From positions 1-64,000 of the forward strand of contig NZ_BCPR01000023.1 in NCBI RefSeq assembly GCF_016586165.1: a stretch of 64,000 nucleotides of DNA, in the 5' to 3' direction. Position numbers and translations under genes: made by a program. The notes below the pieces were generated by a model, which saw nothing but the letters and a program-made list of their open reading frames with translations, had not been told where the DNA came from and searched no databases. Position 1 is the first letter of the stretch; each line of letters begins with the position of its first letter. Shown piece after piece: positions 24,529-34,180 of this stretch. Origin of the DNA: Dyella sp. EPa41 (GTDB taxonomy: Bacteria; Pseudomonadota; Gammaproteobacteria; Xanthomonadales; Rhodanobacteraceae).

Positions 24529-26658
24529 ATGACTACGCTCTCGCTATGGATGGATGCCCTGCCCGGCCGCCTCGGCTGGACGTCACTACAGGCGGTGCTG
24601 CTGATCGGCGCGATCGCGCTCGTCTGCCGTCTCGCGCCGCGCCTCAGCGCAGCCACGCGTTCGCTGCTGTGGTGGCTGGTGGGCATGCAGGTGCTGCTGG
24701 GCCTGATGCTGCCCACGCCGGTGTCGCTGCCCTTGCTGGCGCCGGCCAAGCGCGAGGTGGCGCAGGTGATCGTTACCGCACCGGCCGCGCCAACCTTCGT
24801 GGCGCCGAGTGAACACCGCATCGGGAGTTTCGGTGGTGCCTCCCGTCCGTCCTCGCCGATGGTGGATGGCGGCGACGTCACCGACGCGCCTGGCGTTGCC
24901 ACGACGAACGGCTCCCTGCCCTGGCGGAACATCCTGCTCGCGCTGTGGCTGGCCGGCGTGCTGCTGCATGCGCTGATGGCCCTGCGCCAATGGCGCGAGG
25001 CACGAGCCGTGTTGCGCCGTTCGCGCGTGCCCGGCGATCCGGTCCTGCAGGAAGCCTGCCGCTCGCAGGCCCGCGTGATGGGCTTGCGTCGCTGCCCCGA
25101 ACTGCGCGTTTCCGACGACATCCGCTCGCCCCAGGTGAGTGGCTGGTGGCGGCCGGTGATTCTGCTGCCGGCAGCGCATGCGCTGACCGCGCAGGAATCG
25201 ACGCTGGCCCTGGCGCATGAGCTCGCCCATCTGCGTCGTGGCGACCTCTGGCTCGGCTGCGTGCCGGCCATGGCGCAACGCGTGTTCTTTTTCCACCCGG
25301 CGGTGGCCTGGGCGATGCGCGAATATGCATTGAACCGCGAAGCCGCGTGCGATGCGCAGGTGATGCAGCAACACGATGCAGCACCGCAGGATTACGGTCG
25401 CCTGTTGTTGCGCCTGGGCGTGGCCCATCCGCTGCACGCCGGCCTCGCCGGCGCATCGCCCACCTTCCTCAACCTCAAGCGCCGCCTGACCATGCTGCAA
25501 TCCGCATCGCACGACGCCACCTCGCGGGTGCGCAGCGCCCTGCTCATCCTGATCGTGGCCTGCGCCGGCGTGCTGCCTTATCGCGTGACGGAGGCAGCAG
25601 CCGAATCACCGGCGCCCGCACCGGCCTCCACCGCCGCGGCACCTGCGGCGGCGGTCGCGGCGAGCGTGCAGCCGGCGCCGAAGGCAGCACCGGCGGTCTC
25701 GGCGACACCGGCTGCGCCTGCCGCGGACGCCAAGCCCGCTGCCAAGGCCACACCGGCGACAAAGGCGACGCTCGCCGACACTTCGCACGGTTGGGTGCCG
25801 GAGCCACCATCCCCACCGCCGGTTCCGGCCACGCCGCCCACACCTCCGACGCCCCCCACACCCGCGACGCCGCGGACGCCGCCCACGCCTGCCACCCCAG
25901 CAACGCCACCGACGCCGCCCACGCCGATGACGCCCCCCACGCCGCCGACCATCGGGCTGCGCGGTCACCACGTGGACATCGACATCGATAGCGATGCGCG
26001 GAACGGCTTTGCCCTGTTCGACGACAAGGCCAGCACTATCCTCGTCAACGGCACCGACCGCGACATCGAAGCGGCAAAGCGCGAACGCAAGGGCACCGAA
26101 CCGCTGCTGTGGTTCCGCCGCGGCAACCAGGCGTATGTCGTGCGCGATGGCGCCACCATCGATCATGCACGGGCGGCCTACGCGCCGATGCATGAGATCG
26201 CTTCGATGGAGAGCCGGATCTCCCGCGAGCAATCGCGCATCGCCAGCATGCAGAGCCGCATGGCCGGCCGCGAGGGCGAACTCGCCGCGCGGCAGGGTGA
26301 GCTGGCGGCACGCCATGGCGAGCTCGAATCCCAGCGCGCCCAGCTGCAATCGCAGCGCGCCGTGCTCGAATCCAGGCCCGGCGTCACCCAGGCCGACCTG
26401 CGCGACATGGACACGCAGATCCGCATGCTGGACAACGAAATCCGGGCCGTGGCCTCGCGTGTGCACGCCCCGGCCGACGACCGCGAATTCCAGCGCCAGC
26501 AGGAAGAGCTGGCGAGCCAGGAACGTGAGCTGGAATACCAGCAACGGGCGCTGGAGGAACGCGAGCGCAGCGAGAACCGCAAAGCCGACAGCCAGATGGA
26601 AAAGCTGCTGGACGATGCGATTGCCAGGGGCGTGGCGAAGCCGACGAGCTTGCGGTGA
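24529..26658 (+). CDS. BlaR1-like M56 membrane peptidase with unusual C-terminus
   Basis: A 709-residue protein. Four hydrophobic segments and the M56 zinc motif HELAH (residues 230-234), with LNREAACDAQV downstream, form the BlaR1-type peptidase part (to about 330). After the last membrane segment (ALLILIVACAGVLPY) comes an Ala/Pro-rich stretch, then a PPTP-repeat linker (about 427-475), a small unknown domain (about 480-545) and a long Arg/Gln/Glu-rich coiled coil (about 560-690). The penicillin-binding sensor of true BlaR1 is absent. It probably cleaves the upstream BlaI homologue when an unknown envelope signal is sensed. It lies one base after that gene. Confidence 0.85.
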   Translation: MTTLSLWMDALPGRLGWTSLQAVLLIGAIALVCRLAPRLSAATRSLLWWLVGMQVLLGLMLPTPVSLPLLAPAKREVAQVIVTAPAAPTFVAPSEHRIGSFGGASRPSSPMVDGGDVTDAPGVATTNGSLPWRNILLALWLAGVLLHALMALRQWREARAVLRRSRVPGDPVLQEACRSQARVMGLRRCPELRVSDDIRSPQVSGWWRPVILLPAAHALTAQESTLALAHELAHLRRGDLWLGCVPAMAQRVFFFHPAVAWAMREYALNREAACDAQVMQQHDAAPQDYGRLLLRLGVAHPLHAGLAGASPTFLNLKRRLTMLQSASHDATSRVRSALLILIVACAGVLPYRVTEAAAESPAPAPASTAAAPAAAVAASVQPAPKAAPAVSATPAAPAADAKPAAKATPATKATLADTSHGWVPEPPSPPPVPATPPTPPTPPTPATPRTPPTPATPATPPTPPTPMTPPTPPTIGLRGHHVDIDIDSDARNGFALFDDKASTILVNGTDRDIEAAKRERKGTEPLLWFRRGNQAYVVRDGATIDHARAAYAPMHEIASMESRISREQSRIASMQSRMAGREGELAARQGELAARHGELESQRAQLQSQRAVLESRPGVTQADLRDMDTQIRMLDNEIRAVASRVHAPADDREFQRQQEELASQERELEYQQRALEERERSENRKADSQMEKLLDDAIARGVAKPTSLR

Positions 26659-26715
26659 GGGTGCTTCGGTGACAGACCGGTAGCGTTGGGCCGATCCAAA
26701 CCCTCAGGCGCGAAC

Positions 26716-26855
26716 CCTTCTCCCTTTGGGAGAAGGTGCCGGTCCCACAGGGACTCCCTTCGATCGCAGCGGATGAGGGTACGAGCGGAGCGCGGCCATC
26801 AGGCGTTTCGCACGTCCGCACCCTCTCCCCAACCCCTCTCCCAAGGGGAGAGGGG
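26716..26855. repeat. Pair of dispersed palindromes between convergent genes
   Basis: Two different perfect hairpins lie here: CCTTCTCCC (26716-26724) with GGGAGAAGG (26728-26736), and CCCCTCTCCC (26833-26842) pairing with the G-rich arm up to 26855. Both are REP-like sequences. They separate the M56 gene from the converging DPP-IV-like gene and may limit read-through in both directions. Their sequence resembles the hairpin array at 4323-4609 in being C/T-rich on one arm. Confidence 0.65.
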
Positions 26856-26865
26856 CTTCAGAGCA

Positions 26866-29199
26866 TCAGTCCTTCGGCGGCTTCATCGTGTACTCCTTGG
26901 GCGGCGTATCGCCGGCGAGGTGGCGCACGAAGTAGTCCCAGCGCTTGCGCATCATGTAGTTGCTGGCCGAGCCGTAACCGTGGCGGGCGTTGGGAATCAG
27001 CAACAGGTCGAAGTCCTTGTTGGCCTTGATCAGCGCATCGACCACCAGCAGCGTTTCGTACGGCGGCACGTTGTCGTCCATGGTGCCGTGCGCCAGCAGC
27101 AAGTGCCCCTTGAGGCCTTCCGCGTGGTTCTGGTTGGCCTGGTCGTCGTAGTTGCCCTTGCCGTCCTTGTCGGTGGTCAACAGGCCCTGCCACTTCTCGG
27201 CCCAGTCGTCCTCGTAGTTGCGGTTGTCATGGTTGCCGCTCTCGGCGATGCCCACCTTGAACAGGTCGGCATGGCGGAACATCGCGGTCACCGTCGCGTT
27301 GCCGCCGCCGGAATGGCCCCAGATGCCGACGCGGTCCATGTCGATCCAGGCATCGCGCTTGCCCAGCTCCTTCAGGCCGGCGACCTGGTCCGGCAAGGTG
27401 TTGTCGCCGATGTTGCCGAAGTAGGCGTCATGGAAAGCCTTGGAGCGCCACGGCGTGCCCATGCCGTCCATCGCGACCACGATGAAGCCCAGCTCCGCCA
27501 GCGCCTGGTGATCGACGCGCGCCGCCGCGAAGCTGCGCGAGCCGACCGAGCCGGTCTGCGGGCCCGGATAGATGTAGTCGACGATCGGGTACTTCTTCGA
27601 CGGGTCGAAGTGGGTCGGCTTGAACATCAGGCCATAGATGTCCGTCTTGCCGTCGCGGCCCTTCACCGTGAACGGCTCGGGCGCCTTCCAGCCGGTGGCG
27701 AGCAGGCGCGAGATGTCAGCCTTCGCAATATTGCCCAGCACGTGCCCGTCGTCGGCGCTGCGCAGCACGGTTGCCGGTGCGGTAGTCGGCGTGGAATACG
27801 CATCGACGAACAGACGTCCATCCGGCGACAGGCTGATGGTGTGGTCGGCCGGCTCCGGTGCAAGCAAGGTCGGCGCGCCACCGTCCAGGCTTACCTTGTA
27901 GAACTGCTGGTAGTACGGATCGACGCCATGTTCGCGACCCACGCCGCGGAACCACGCCGTGCGCGACGCCGGATCGACCTTGAGCACTTCGGTGACGTTG
28001 CCTTCGCCGGTGGTGATCGCGTGCTTGAGCTTGCCGCTGTCGAGGTCGTAGAGGTACAGGTTGCCCCAGTTGTTGCGCTCGCTGAACCACACCACTTCAT
28101 GGCTTTCCGGCAGGTATTGCCAGTTGACCTTGCCGTTGCCGCTTTCGTAGTAGGTCGGCACGCTTTCGTCGAACACGGTGCGCACGGCGCCGGTGTGCAC
28201 GTCGGCCACGCGGAACCAGGCCTGCTTGTGGTCGCGCGAGGACGACACGAAGGCCAGCGAGCTCGCGTCGGGCGCCCACTGCACGTCGTCCCAGCCACCG
28301 TCGCGGCCGCAGCTCACGTCGTCGCACAGCGTGGAGCGGTGCTGGTCGGGCTCCATCTTCAGGCGCAGCGTCTTGTGGCTGCCGACGTCGACGATGACGC
28401 GTTCGATCATCGTCACGTCCTTGTCGCCCACCAGCGGATACTTCCACTTCTCCACCTTCGGATGGCCGACGTTGGTGCCGACGATCACCATGTCGCCGGT
28501 CTTGCGCTGGTCCTGCTGGAAGGTGGCGATCTGCTTCGAATCGGGCGACCACACCAGGATGGCCTTGTTGGTGTGCTTCCAGCCCGCGTTGTCGGTGGCG
28601 TAGCCGTAGTTTTCCACGCCATCCAGGGTGAGCTGGGTTTCCTTGCCGGTGGCGACGTCGCGCACCCACAGGTTCCAGTCGCGCACGAAGGCTTCGCTGC
28701 GCTTGTCTGGCGAGGGCACGCCCGGCTCGTGTCCCACCGCTTCGGAATTCTCGTCGTTGCCGATGGCGCACGCGTTGCCCTTGGCGTCGCACAGGTAGTG
28801 CTTGCCGCGAATGGCGACGTCGAGATGGCCATCGGCGGTTTCGCTGTAGCCGGTGATGCCCAGCTTGTCGGCCTTGACCGGCTTGCCGAGCGCCTTGCCC
28901 AGCGCGGCCGCGAGGCGTGCATGGTCGAACAGCGGCGCGGCCTTGCCGGTGGCGGCGTCATAGCGCAGGTAGTGGTCGCCCTTGGCGTCGTGGTCGCGGT
29001 ACCAGAAGTGGCCGTTGTCCAGCCACGTCACGCTGGTGACGGCGTGATCGACCAACGGCGTGGTGTTGTAGCCCACGTAGCGCTCGGCCCTGGCGTAGTC
29101 GTCGTTGCCGAGCGTGCGGCCCTGTGCGGCCGCGCCCGTCGAAAGTGCACCCAGCACCAGCGCGCCCAGCAGGCGCGAGCCGTGTTTCATCGGAACCAT
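26866..29199 (-). CDS. Exported S9 prolyl oligopeptidase family protein (DPP-IV-like)
   Basis: A 777-residue exported serine peptidase. A signal peptide (GALSTGAAAQ) precedes an eight-bladed propeller domain of DPP-IV type and a C-terminal alpha/beta hydrolase domain. The nucleophile Ser630 is in GHSGGG, the acid at about Asp708 in MDDNVPP, and His740 in ARHGYG. Residues for N-terminus recognition may lie in the propeller. It removes dipeptides, typically X-Pro, from peptides in the periplasm. The first ATG (29199) has a GGGGAG site; another ATG nine bases later is possible. Confidence 0.9.
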   Translation of the reverse strand: MVPMKHGSRLLGALVLGALSTGAAAQGRTLGNDDYARAERYVGYNTTPLVDHAVTSVTWLDNGHFWYRDHDAKGDHYLRYDAATGKAAPLFDHARLAAALGKALGKPVKADKLGITGYSETADGHLDVAIRGKHYLCDAKGNACAIGNDENSEAVGHEPGVPSPDKRSEAFVRDWNLWVRDVATGKETQLTLDGVENYGYATDNAGWKHTNKAILVWSPDSKQIATFQQDQRKTGDMVIVGTNVGHPKVEKWKYPLVGDKDVTMIERVIVDVGSHKTLRLKMEPDQHRSTLCDDVSCGRDGGWDDVQWAPDASSLAFVSSSRDHKQAWFRVADVHTGAVRTVFDESVPTYYESGNGKVNWQYLPESHEVVWFSERNNWGNLYLYDLDSGKLKHAITTGEGNVTEVLKVDPASRTAWFRGVGREHGVDPYYQQFYKVSLDGGAPTLLAPEPADHTISLSPDGRLFVDAYSTPTTAPATVLRSADDGHVLGNIAKADISRLLATGWKAPEPFTVKGRDGKTDIYGLMFKPTHFDPSKKYPIVDYIYPGPQTGSVGSRSFAAARVDHQALAELGFIVVAMDGMGTPWRSKAFHDAYFGNIGDNTLPDQVAGLKELGKRDAWIDMDRVGIWGHSGGGNATVTAMFRHADLFKVGIAESGNHDNRNYEDDWAEKWQGLLTTDKDGKGNYDDQANQNHAEGLKGHLLLAHGTMDDNVPPYETLLVVDALIKANKDFDLLLIPNARHGYGSASNYMMRKRWDYFVRHLAGDTPPKEYTMKPPKD

Positions 29200-29391
29200 G
29201 CGTACTCCCCAGTCTGCTTATGGAGGACGCCGCCTCGAGTCGCACGTCCAACCTTTCATGCTACCGAGGCTGGCTGGCGGGGACCCCTGCCATTGGTCCC
29301 GGTAAGGACCGTTCGCACTTGCGCCCGATGGCGCGCTTGACGCTGAGGCGTCCGCGCAACCACCCTCCCGGTCTCTCATCGGAGGTTCGCC

Positions 29392-30144
29392 ATGTCGCCG
29401 TGCCTGACCCTGATCGGCAACTACGTCTCGCCGTACGTCCGCAAAGTGCTGGCGTGCCTGGAACTGAAAGGCCTGGATTACCAGATCGATCCGATCACGC
29501 CCTTCATCGGCGACGACCGCTTTACCCAGCTCAGCCCGCTTCGGCGCATCCCGGTGCTGATCGACGGCGGCCTGGTGCTCAACGACTCGTCGGTGATCTG
29601 CCAGTACCTGGAAGATCGCTGGGCGCAGCCATCGCTCTATCCCATCGATGTCGCCGACCGCGCCAAGGCGCGCTGGGTGGAGGAATATTGCGACACGCAC
29701 CTGGCCGGCGCACTGATCTGGAAGCTGTTCTACCAGAAGGCGATTCGTCGCCACTTCTTCCAGGAAGAACCCGACGAGGCGCTGGTCGCCCACGCCTGCG
29801 CGGTGGAAATTCCCGCCGCGCTCGATCAGCTGGAACGCTGGGCGCCAGTGGATGGCTATCTGTTCGGGTCGTTGTCGATCGCCGACATCAGCGTCGCCTC
29901 GTATTTCCGCACGGCCTCTTTCGTGCGCTACATGATCGACGCGGATCGCTGGCCGCGCACGGCGGCGCTGGTGGCGCGCGTGCAGGCCCTGCCGCCGTTC
30001 CAGAAGCTGGCGAAACTGGAGGAGGTCGTCCTGCGCGTTCCGTTCGCGCAACATCGCGATGCGCTCGCAGCCGCGGGCGCGCCGTTGACGGCGGATACCA
30101 TGGCCACGCTTACCCCACGCAAGGGCGTGCCGCGTTTCGCGTAA
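29392..30144 (+). CDS. Glutathione S-transferase family protein
   Basis: A 250-residue GST. The N-terminal domain starts LTLIGNYVSPYVRKVLACLE and includes RRIPVLIDGG (cis-Pro loop) and NDSSVICQYLED (Asp/Ser contacting glutathione). The C-terminal helical domain has DGYLFGSLSIADISVASYF. The start at 29392 follows ATCGGAGGTTCGCC, a strong ribosome site. It is divergent from the DPP-IV-like gene and otherwise alone. The substrate is unknown. Confidence 0.9.
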   Translation: MSPCLTLIGNYVSPYVRKVLACLELKGLDYQIDPITPFIGDDRFTQLSPLRRIPVLIDGGLVLNDSSVICQYLEDRWAQPSLYPIDVADRAKARWVEEYCDTHLAGALIWKLFYQKAIRRHFFQEEPDEALVAHACAVEIPAALDQLERWAPVDGYLFGSLSIADISVASYFRTASFVRYMIDADRWPRTAALVARVQALPPFQKLAKLEEVVLRVPFAQHRDALAAAGAPLTADTMATLTPRKGVPRFA

Positions 30145-30308
30145 TGCCGTGCCTTGGGGAGCCCAGCCGCATGGGGATGGCGCGGAACCTCCCTGTGCGC
30201 GGTTGACGACGCAGTGACCCACGCAACGTCACGGCCGGGTCGTGATGCTGGCCGGGTAGCGCTTCGGCGTTGCCGCGGCGCACGGGGGTCAGGCTGGAAG
30301 ATGCCGCC

Positions 30309-30677
30309 TCAGCGCAGGTGCAGCCAATACAGGTGGATGCCGTTCTCGCGGTCTTCGACGCGGAAACCTTCGCGCCCCTCCACCACGATGCCCCAGACGG
30401 TGCGCATCGCTTCGCCTCGCGGCTCGTCCACGCGCACGTGTTCGCCCACGGGGATGGGAAACCGCGTCTCCAGCATCATCACCTGGTCGCGCTCCCACAC
30501 GAGCACCGCATCGCGCGCCGTATTGGCGCCCCAGCCGAGATGGATCTGCACATCCTTGGGGTCGTACTGGCCGCGGTTGTCCAGCTTCCAGTTTTCCGAG
30601 CGACGCAGCAGGTCCGCCAGGCGTGGATCGTTCCAATCCACGCGATGTCCCTTGGTGTGAGGCTTGTGGGGCTTCAT
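30309..30677 (-). CDS. Uncharacterised protein of 122 residues
   Basis: No family was recognised. The protein starts MKPHKPHTKGHRVDW, has a central WKLDNRGQYDPKDVQIHLGW and ends in a region rich in beta-prone residues (GIVVEGREGFRVEDRENGIH, then LYWLHLR). It has no signal peptide or membrane segment, so it is cytosolic. Codon use at third positions fits real coding in this genome, and the competing frame on the same strand (30289-30798) has a less natural composition. It is flanked by short non-coding stretches. Confidence 0.65.
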   Translation of the reverse strand: MKPHKPHTKGHRVDWNDPRLADLLRRSENWKLDNRGQYDPKDVQIHLGWGANTARDAVLVWERDQVMMLETRFPIPVGEHVRVDEPRGEAMRTVWGIVVEGREGFRVEDRENGIHLYWLHLR

Positions 30678-30901
30678 GCAGGTAGCTACTTCCGGTCGGG
30701 CAGGTACGGCGGCAACGCCGGCAGTTCGTGCCAGCGTCCGGGCCGGGGCGATGCCGTTCAGGGAGAGCGAACGACGCGCTGTTCACGGTATCGGCCATGG
30801 GCCCGGGGACTTGAGTCTAGTCCATCCGGCACCCCCCGCGGGCACTATGGCGACATCCAAGGGCCGGTGATACTCCGCGCGACCGCCCACGGAGGTTTGC
30901 C

Positions 30902-32938
30902 ATGCGTGCCCCGCTCGTCGTGTTCGCCTTCTGCCTTGCGCTTCCCTGCCTCGCCGATACAGCCACCGAGTCGCTGGCCAAACCGCCCTCCAACGCCCAA
31001 CGCTTCACCATCATGTCCACCGCCGGCAAGCACGGCACCTCCGCGCGATGGACCACCGCGGACGGCACCCGCATGGGGCGTGACAGCCTGCTGTTGCGGG
31101 GCATGGTCACCGAAATGGACAGCAGCGCGACGGTGGGCCGCGACGGCGTGCTGGAACGCGTCGTGGTCCGCGGCCATACGCCCAATGGCGACGCCGCGGA
31201 AACCTTCTCCATCAAGGACGCCACCGCGACCTGGAAGAGTCCGGTGGATGCCGGCTCCGCGCCCTATCACGGACCCGCCGAATACGTCGCCTTCGGCGGC
31301 CCGATGGATCTCAACGCCGATCTCGTCGAAAAACTGCTCGCGTCGCCCCATCGCTCGCTCGCGCTGCTGCCCGGCGGCCAGGCGCATGCCGAGCCGCTCA
31401 CCACGGCCACGGTGGGCGAAGGTTCGGCGAAGAAGCAGGTCACGGCGTATGCGGTCACCGGGCTCAGCAATACGCCGGTGCCGGTGTGGGTCGATGCCTC
31501 GGGCAAGTTCTTCGCCTTCGTCGACGGTTTGTCGTGGATGCCGGAGGGTTACGAGTCGGCGCAGGCGCAGCTGGAGAAGGCGCAGACCGTCGCGCTGGCC
31601 GAGCACGCCAAGGCCATCGTGCCGAAGCTGCTGAAGGCGCCGGCGGGCCCGGTGGCATTCACCCATATGCGCGCCTTCGTCGACGGCACGCGCTTCGTCG
31701 ATGACCAGACGGTAGTGGTCGACAAGGGCAGCATCGCGCAGGTCGGCCCTGCCGCTACGGTGAACGTGCCGAGCGGCGCCCAGGTGATCGACGGCAAGGG
31801 CAAGACCCTGGTGCCGGGACTGTGGGATTCGCACCAGCATGTGCCTGATGACGCGAGCGGCCCGATGCTGCTGTCGCTGGGCATCACCTCGGTGCGCGAT
31901 CCGGGCAACGTCGACGAGCAGACCCTCTCGCGCGCGCAACGCCGCGCCAAGGGCGAGTTGCTGGGACCGAAGGTCTATCCCTCGATGCTGATCGACGGCA
32001 AGGGCCCGAACACCGCCCAGGTGGCCGACGTGGCGACCTCGCAGGCCGAAGCCATCGCGCTGGTGCACAAGGCGAAGGACGAGGGCTTCGATGCGATCAA
32101 GCTCTACGGCACCTTCAACCCCGACTGGGTGAAGGCGACGGCCGCCGAGGCGCACAAGCTGGGCCTGCACGTGCATGGCCACCTGCCGGCCGGCATGCGG
32201 CCGAAGGATGCCATCGACGACGGCTACGACGAGATCACGCACATCTACTTCGTGATGATGCAGGCCATGCCCGACTCGGTGGTGAAGGTATCCAACGGCA
32301 TGGCCCGCTTCGAAGGCCCGGGCCGCTACGCCAAGGACGTGGACCTCACCAAGGAGCCGATGAAGTCGCTGATCGCCGCCATGGCGCAGCGCAAGATCAC
32401 CTCCGACCCCACGCTGGTGGTGGCCGAGAGCCTGTTCATGCCGGAAAACGGCGATCTTTCGCCGGCTTATGCGCCCTACGTCGGCGCGCTGCCGCCAGCG
32501 GTGGAACGCAGCTTCCGCCAGGGCGGCTTCACCGTGCCGAAGGACCTCACCCGTGCCGATTACCGCGCCAGCTTCGCCAAGCTGCAGGCGCTGGTCGGCG
32601 CCATGCACAAGGCCGGCGTGCCCGTCGTGGCGGGCACCGACGGCAGCGGCCTGGAACTGGTGCGCGAGTTGGAGCTGTACGTGCAGGCGGGCTTCACCAA
32701 CGCCGAAGCATTGGCCAGCGCCACCATCGACACCGCGCACCTGGTCGGTGCGGACCAGCGCACGGGCAGCATCGCGGTGGGCAAGGCCGCCGATCTCGTG
32801 CTGGTCGAAGGCAATCCGGCCGAGCGCATCGGCGACCTGCGCCATACCGAGGTCGTGATGATGGACGGCAAGCTGATGGATGCCACGGCGCTGCGTGCCG
32901 AAGGCGGCATCAGCAAGCGGCCGGCGTGGTTTGAATAA
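30902..32938 (+). CDS. Exported amidohydrolase family protein
   Basis: A 678-residue exported enzyme. A signal peptide (LALPCLADT) is followed by about 240 residues not seen in short amidohydrolases, then a metal-dependent TIM barrel. Metal ligands include WDSHQHV (HxH), a probable lysine in DAIKLYG, histidines in HVHGHLPAG and EITHIYF, and the aspartate in VAGTDGSG. The end (GSIAVGKAADLVLVEGNPAE) is the usual beta-sandwich signature. It may act on dipeptides or cyclic amides in the periplasm. The ATG follows GGAGGTTTGCC. Confidence 0.88.
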   Translation: MRAPLVVFAFCLALPCLADTATESLAKPPSNAQRFTIMSTAGKHGTSARWTTADGTRMGRDSLLLRGMVTEMDSSATVGRDGVLERVVVRGHTPNGDAAETFSIKDATATWKSPVDAGSAPYHGPAEYVAFGGPMDLNADLVEKLLASPHRSLALLPGGQAHAEPLTTATVGEGSAKKQVTAYAVTGLSNTPVPVWVDASGKFFAFVDGLSWMPEGYESAQAQLEKAQTVALAEHAKAIVPKLLKAPAGPVAFTHMRAFVDGTRFVDDQTVVVDKGSIAQVGPAATVNVPSGAQVIDGKGKTLVPGLWDSHQHVPDDASGPMLLSLGITSVRDPGNVDEQTLSRAQRRAKGELLGPKVYPSMLIDGKGPNTAQVADVATSQAEAIALVHKAKDEGFDAIKLYGTFNPDWVKATAAEAHKLGLHVHGHLPAGMRPKDAIDDGYDEITHIYFVMMQAMPDSVVKVSNGMARFEGPGRYAKDVDLTKEPMKSLIAAMAQRKITSDPTLVVAESLFMPENGDLSPAYAPYVGALPPAVERSFRQGGFTVPKDLTRADYRASFAKLQALVGAMHKAGVPVVAGTDGSGLELVRELELYVQAGFTNAEALASATIDTAHLVGADQRTGSIAVGKAADLVLVEGNPAERIGDLRHTEVVMMDGKLMDATALRAEGGISKRPAWFE

Positions 32939-32955
32939 GCGCGCCTGTCCCGCCC

Positions 32956-33108
32956 CTGTGGGAGCGCACCCTGTGCGCGACTGCACAGGCGCGTCGACAC
33001 GGTTGCGAGCGGTCGTCGCGTCTGCGGGAGGGAGGGGGCGGCTACTCCGCTTCGTTGGCTTTTCGCGCACTGGGTGCGCTCCTGCAAACCGCACGGGGTG
33101 CGCTCCTA
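32956..33108. repeat. Dispersed GGAGCGCACCC repeats, facing copies
   Basis: Three copies of the element described at 365-389 are clustered: a forward copy at 32956-32981 (GGGAGCGCACCCTGTGCGCG) and reverse copies at 33062-33085 and 33091-33108 (GGGTGCGCTCCT). The forward and reverse copies can pair into a large hairpin between the convergent amidohydrolase and LysR genes. Confidence 0.75.
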
Positions 33109-33130
33109 AAAAGCGATAGAGGGACACGCC

Positions 33131-34030
33131 TCAGGGCAGATCGCCCAGCACTTCAGCTACCCAGTCGATGAATACGCGCAGTCGCAGCGGCAATTGCCGT
33201 TGCGACTGGTACAACACGGAGACGGGGAAGGACGGCGGTGGCATCGACGGCAGCAGTTCCACCAGGGAACCGTTGGCCAGCGCTTCGCCGAGGCGGTACC
33301 GCGGGAATTGCGCGATGCCCAGGCCTGCTTCGCAACACGCGAAGTAGGCCTCGGTACCGCTCACCGTCACCCGCGCCGGCAGCATCAGTTCGCGCATGCG
33401 CCTGCCCACCATGAATTCCAGCGGCGTCGTGCGCCGCGTGGTGGGCGAGGCCCAGTTCACCGCAACGTGGCCGTCCTGCAGGTCGGCGAGGGTCTGCGGC
33501 GTGCCGTGGCGGCGCAGGTAATCGGCGCTCGCCACCGTGGCCTGCGACATGCTCGCGACGCGGCGCCCCACCATGGTGGAGTCGGAAAGGTCACCCGCGC
33601 GCAACACGCAGTCCACGCCTTCCTGCACCATGTCGATGAAGCGGTCGCTGGTGCCGATGTCCAGTTCGATCTGCGGATAGCGCGCGAGGAAATCCGGCAG
33701 CGCGGGAATCAGCACCTGGCGCGCCAGCGAAGCAGCCAGGTCGATGCGCAGTTTGCCCTTGGGCACCACCGCCGCTTCGCGGAAATCCGCCTCCACCGCG
33801 TCGAGATCGGCCAGCAGGCGCACGCAATGGTTGTAATAGACCTCGCCGTCGCGGGTGGGGCGCACGCGGCGCGTGGTCCGTTGCAGCAGGTGCGCGCCCA
33901 CGTGTTCTTCCAGCCGCTTGATGGTGTGGGTGAGCGTGGCGCGCGGCAGGTTCAGGTCGTCGGCCGCGCGGGTAAAGCTGCCCAGCTCGACGATGCGGGT
34001 AAACACGCGCATGGCTTGCAGACGATCCAT
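33131..34030 (-). CDS. LysR family transcriptional regulator
   Basis: A 299-residue regulator. The N-terminal winged helix reads LQAMRVFTRIVELGSFTRAA, then LPRATLTHTIKRLEEHVGAH and LLQRTTRRVRPT. The rest is a periplasmic-binding-like effector domain (KGKLRIDLAASLARQVLIPA). The start at 34030 follows GGAGAGG and matches the family N-terminus; an upstream frame extends to 34099. It is divergent from an aldo/keto reductase gene 150 bases away and probably controls it. The effector is unknown. Confidence 0.92.
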   Translation of the reverse strand: MDRLQAMRVFTRIVELGSFTRAADDLNLPRATLTHTIKRLEEHVGAHLLQRTTRRVRPTRDGEVYYNHCVRLLADLDAVEADFREAAVVPKGKLRIDLAASLARQVLIPALPDFLARYPQIELDIGTSDRFIDMVQEGVDCVLRAGDLSDSTMVGRRVASMSQATVASADYLRRHGTPQTLADLQDGHVAVNWASPTTRRTTPLEFMVGRRMRELMLPARVTVSGTEAYFACCEAGLGIAQFPRYRLGEALANGSLVELLPSMPPPSFPVSVLYQSQRQLPLRLRVFIDWVAEVLGDLP

Positions 34031-34180
34031 GGGGCCTCTCCGGGTGGCGCCGGCCAGCGCCGCGATCCGTTGATTGTTGATCATTTCGACAACAGACATG
34101 GCGATTATTGAGCATTTATCCGCGAGCCGTCATGTCGAAGAATGCTTGCCTGCCTTCTCTCCCCGCCAAGGAATCCCCCG

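Noticed and set aside
25578-25952. Minus-strand Gly-Gly-Val repeat ORF
   Set aside because: It is the antisense reading of the Pro-Thr linker codons of the M56 peptidase gene.
24081-26658. A beta-lactam resistance locus
   Set aside because: Regulator and peptidase resemble BlaI and BlaR1, but no beta-lactamase or penicillin-binding protein gene is in the window and the sensor domain is missing.
30289-30798. Alternative 169-codon minus-strand frame over the 122-residue gene
   Set aside because: Its composition is irregular and it lacks the ordered beta-prone C-terminus of the competing frame.
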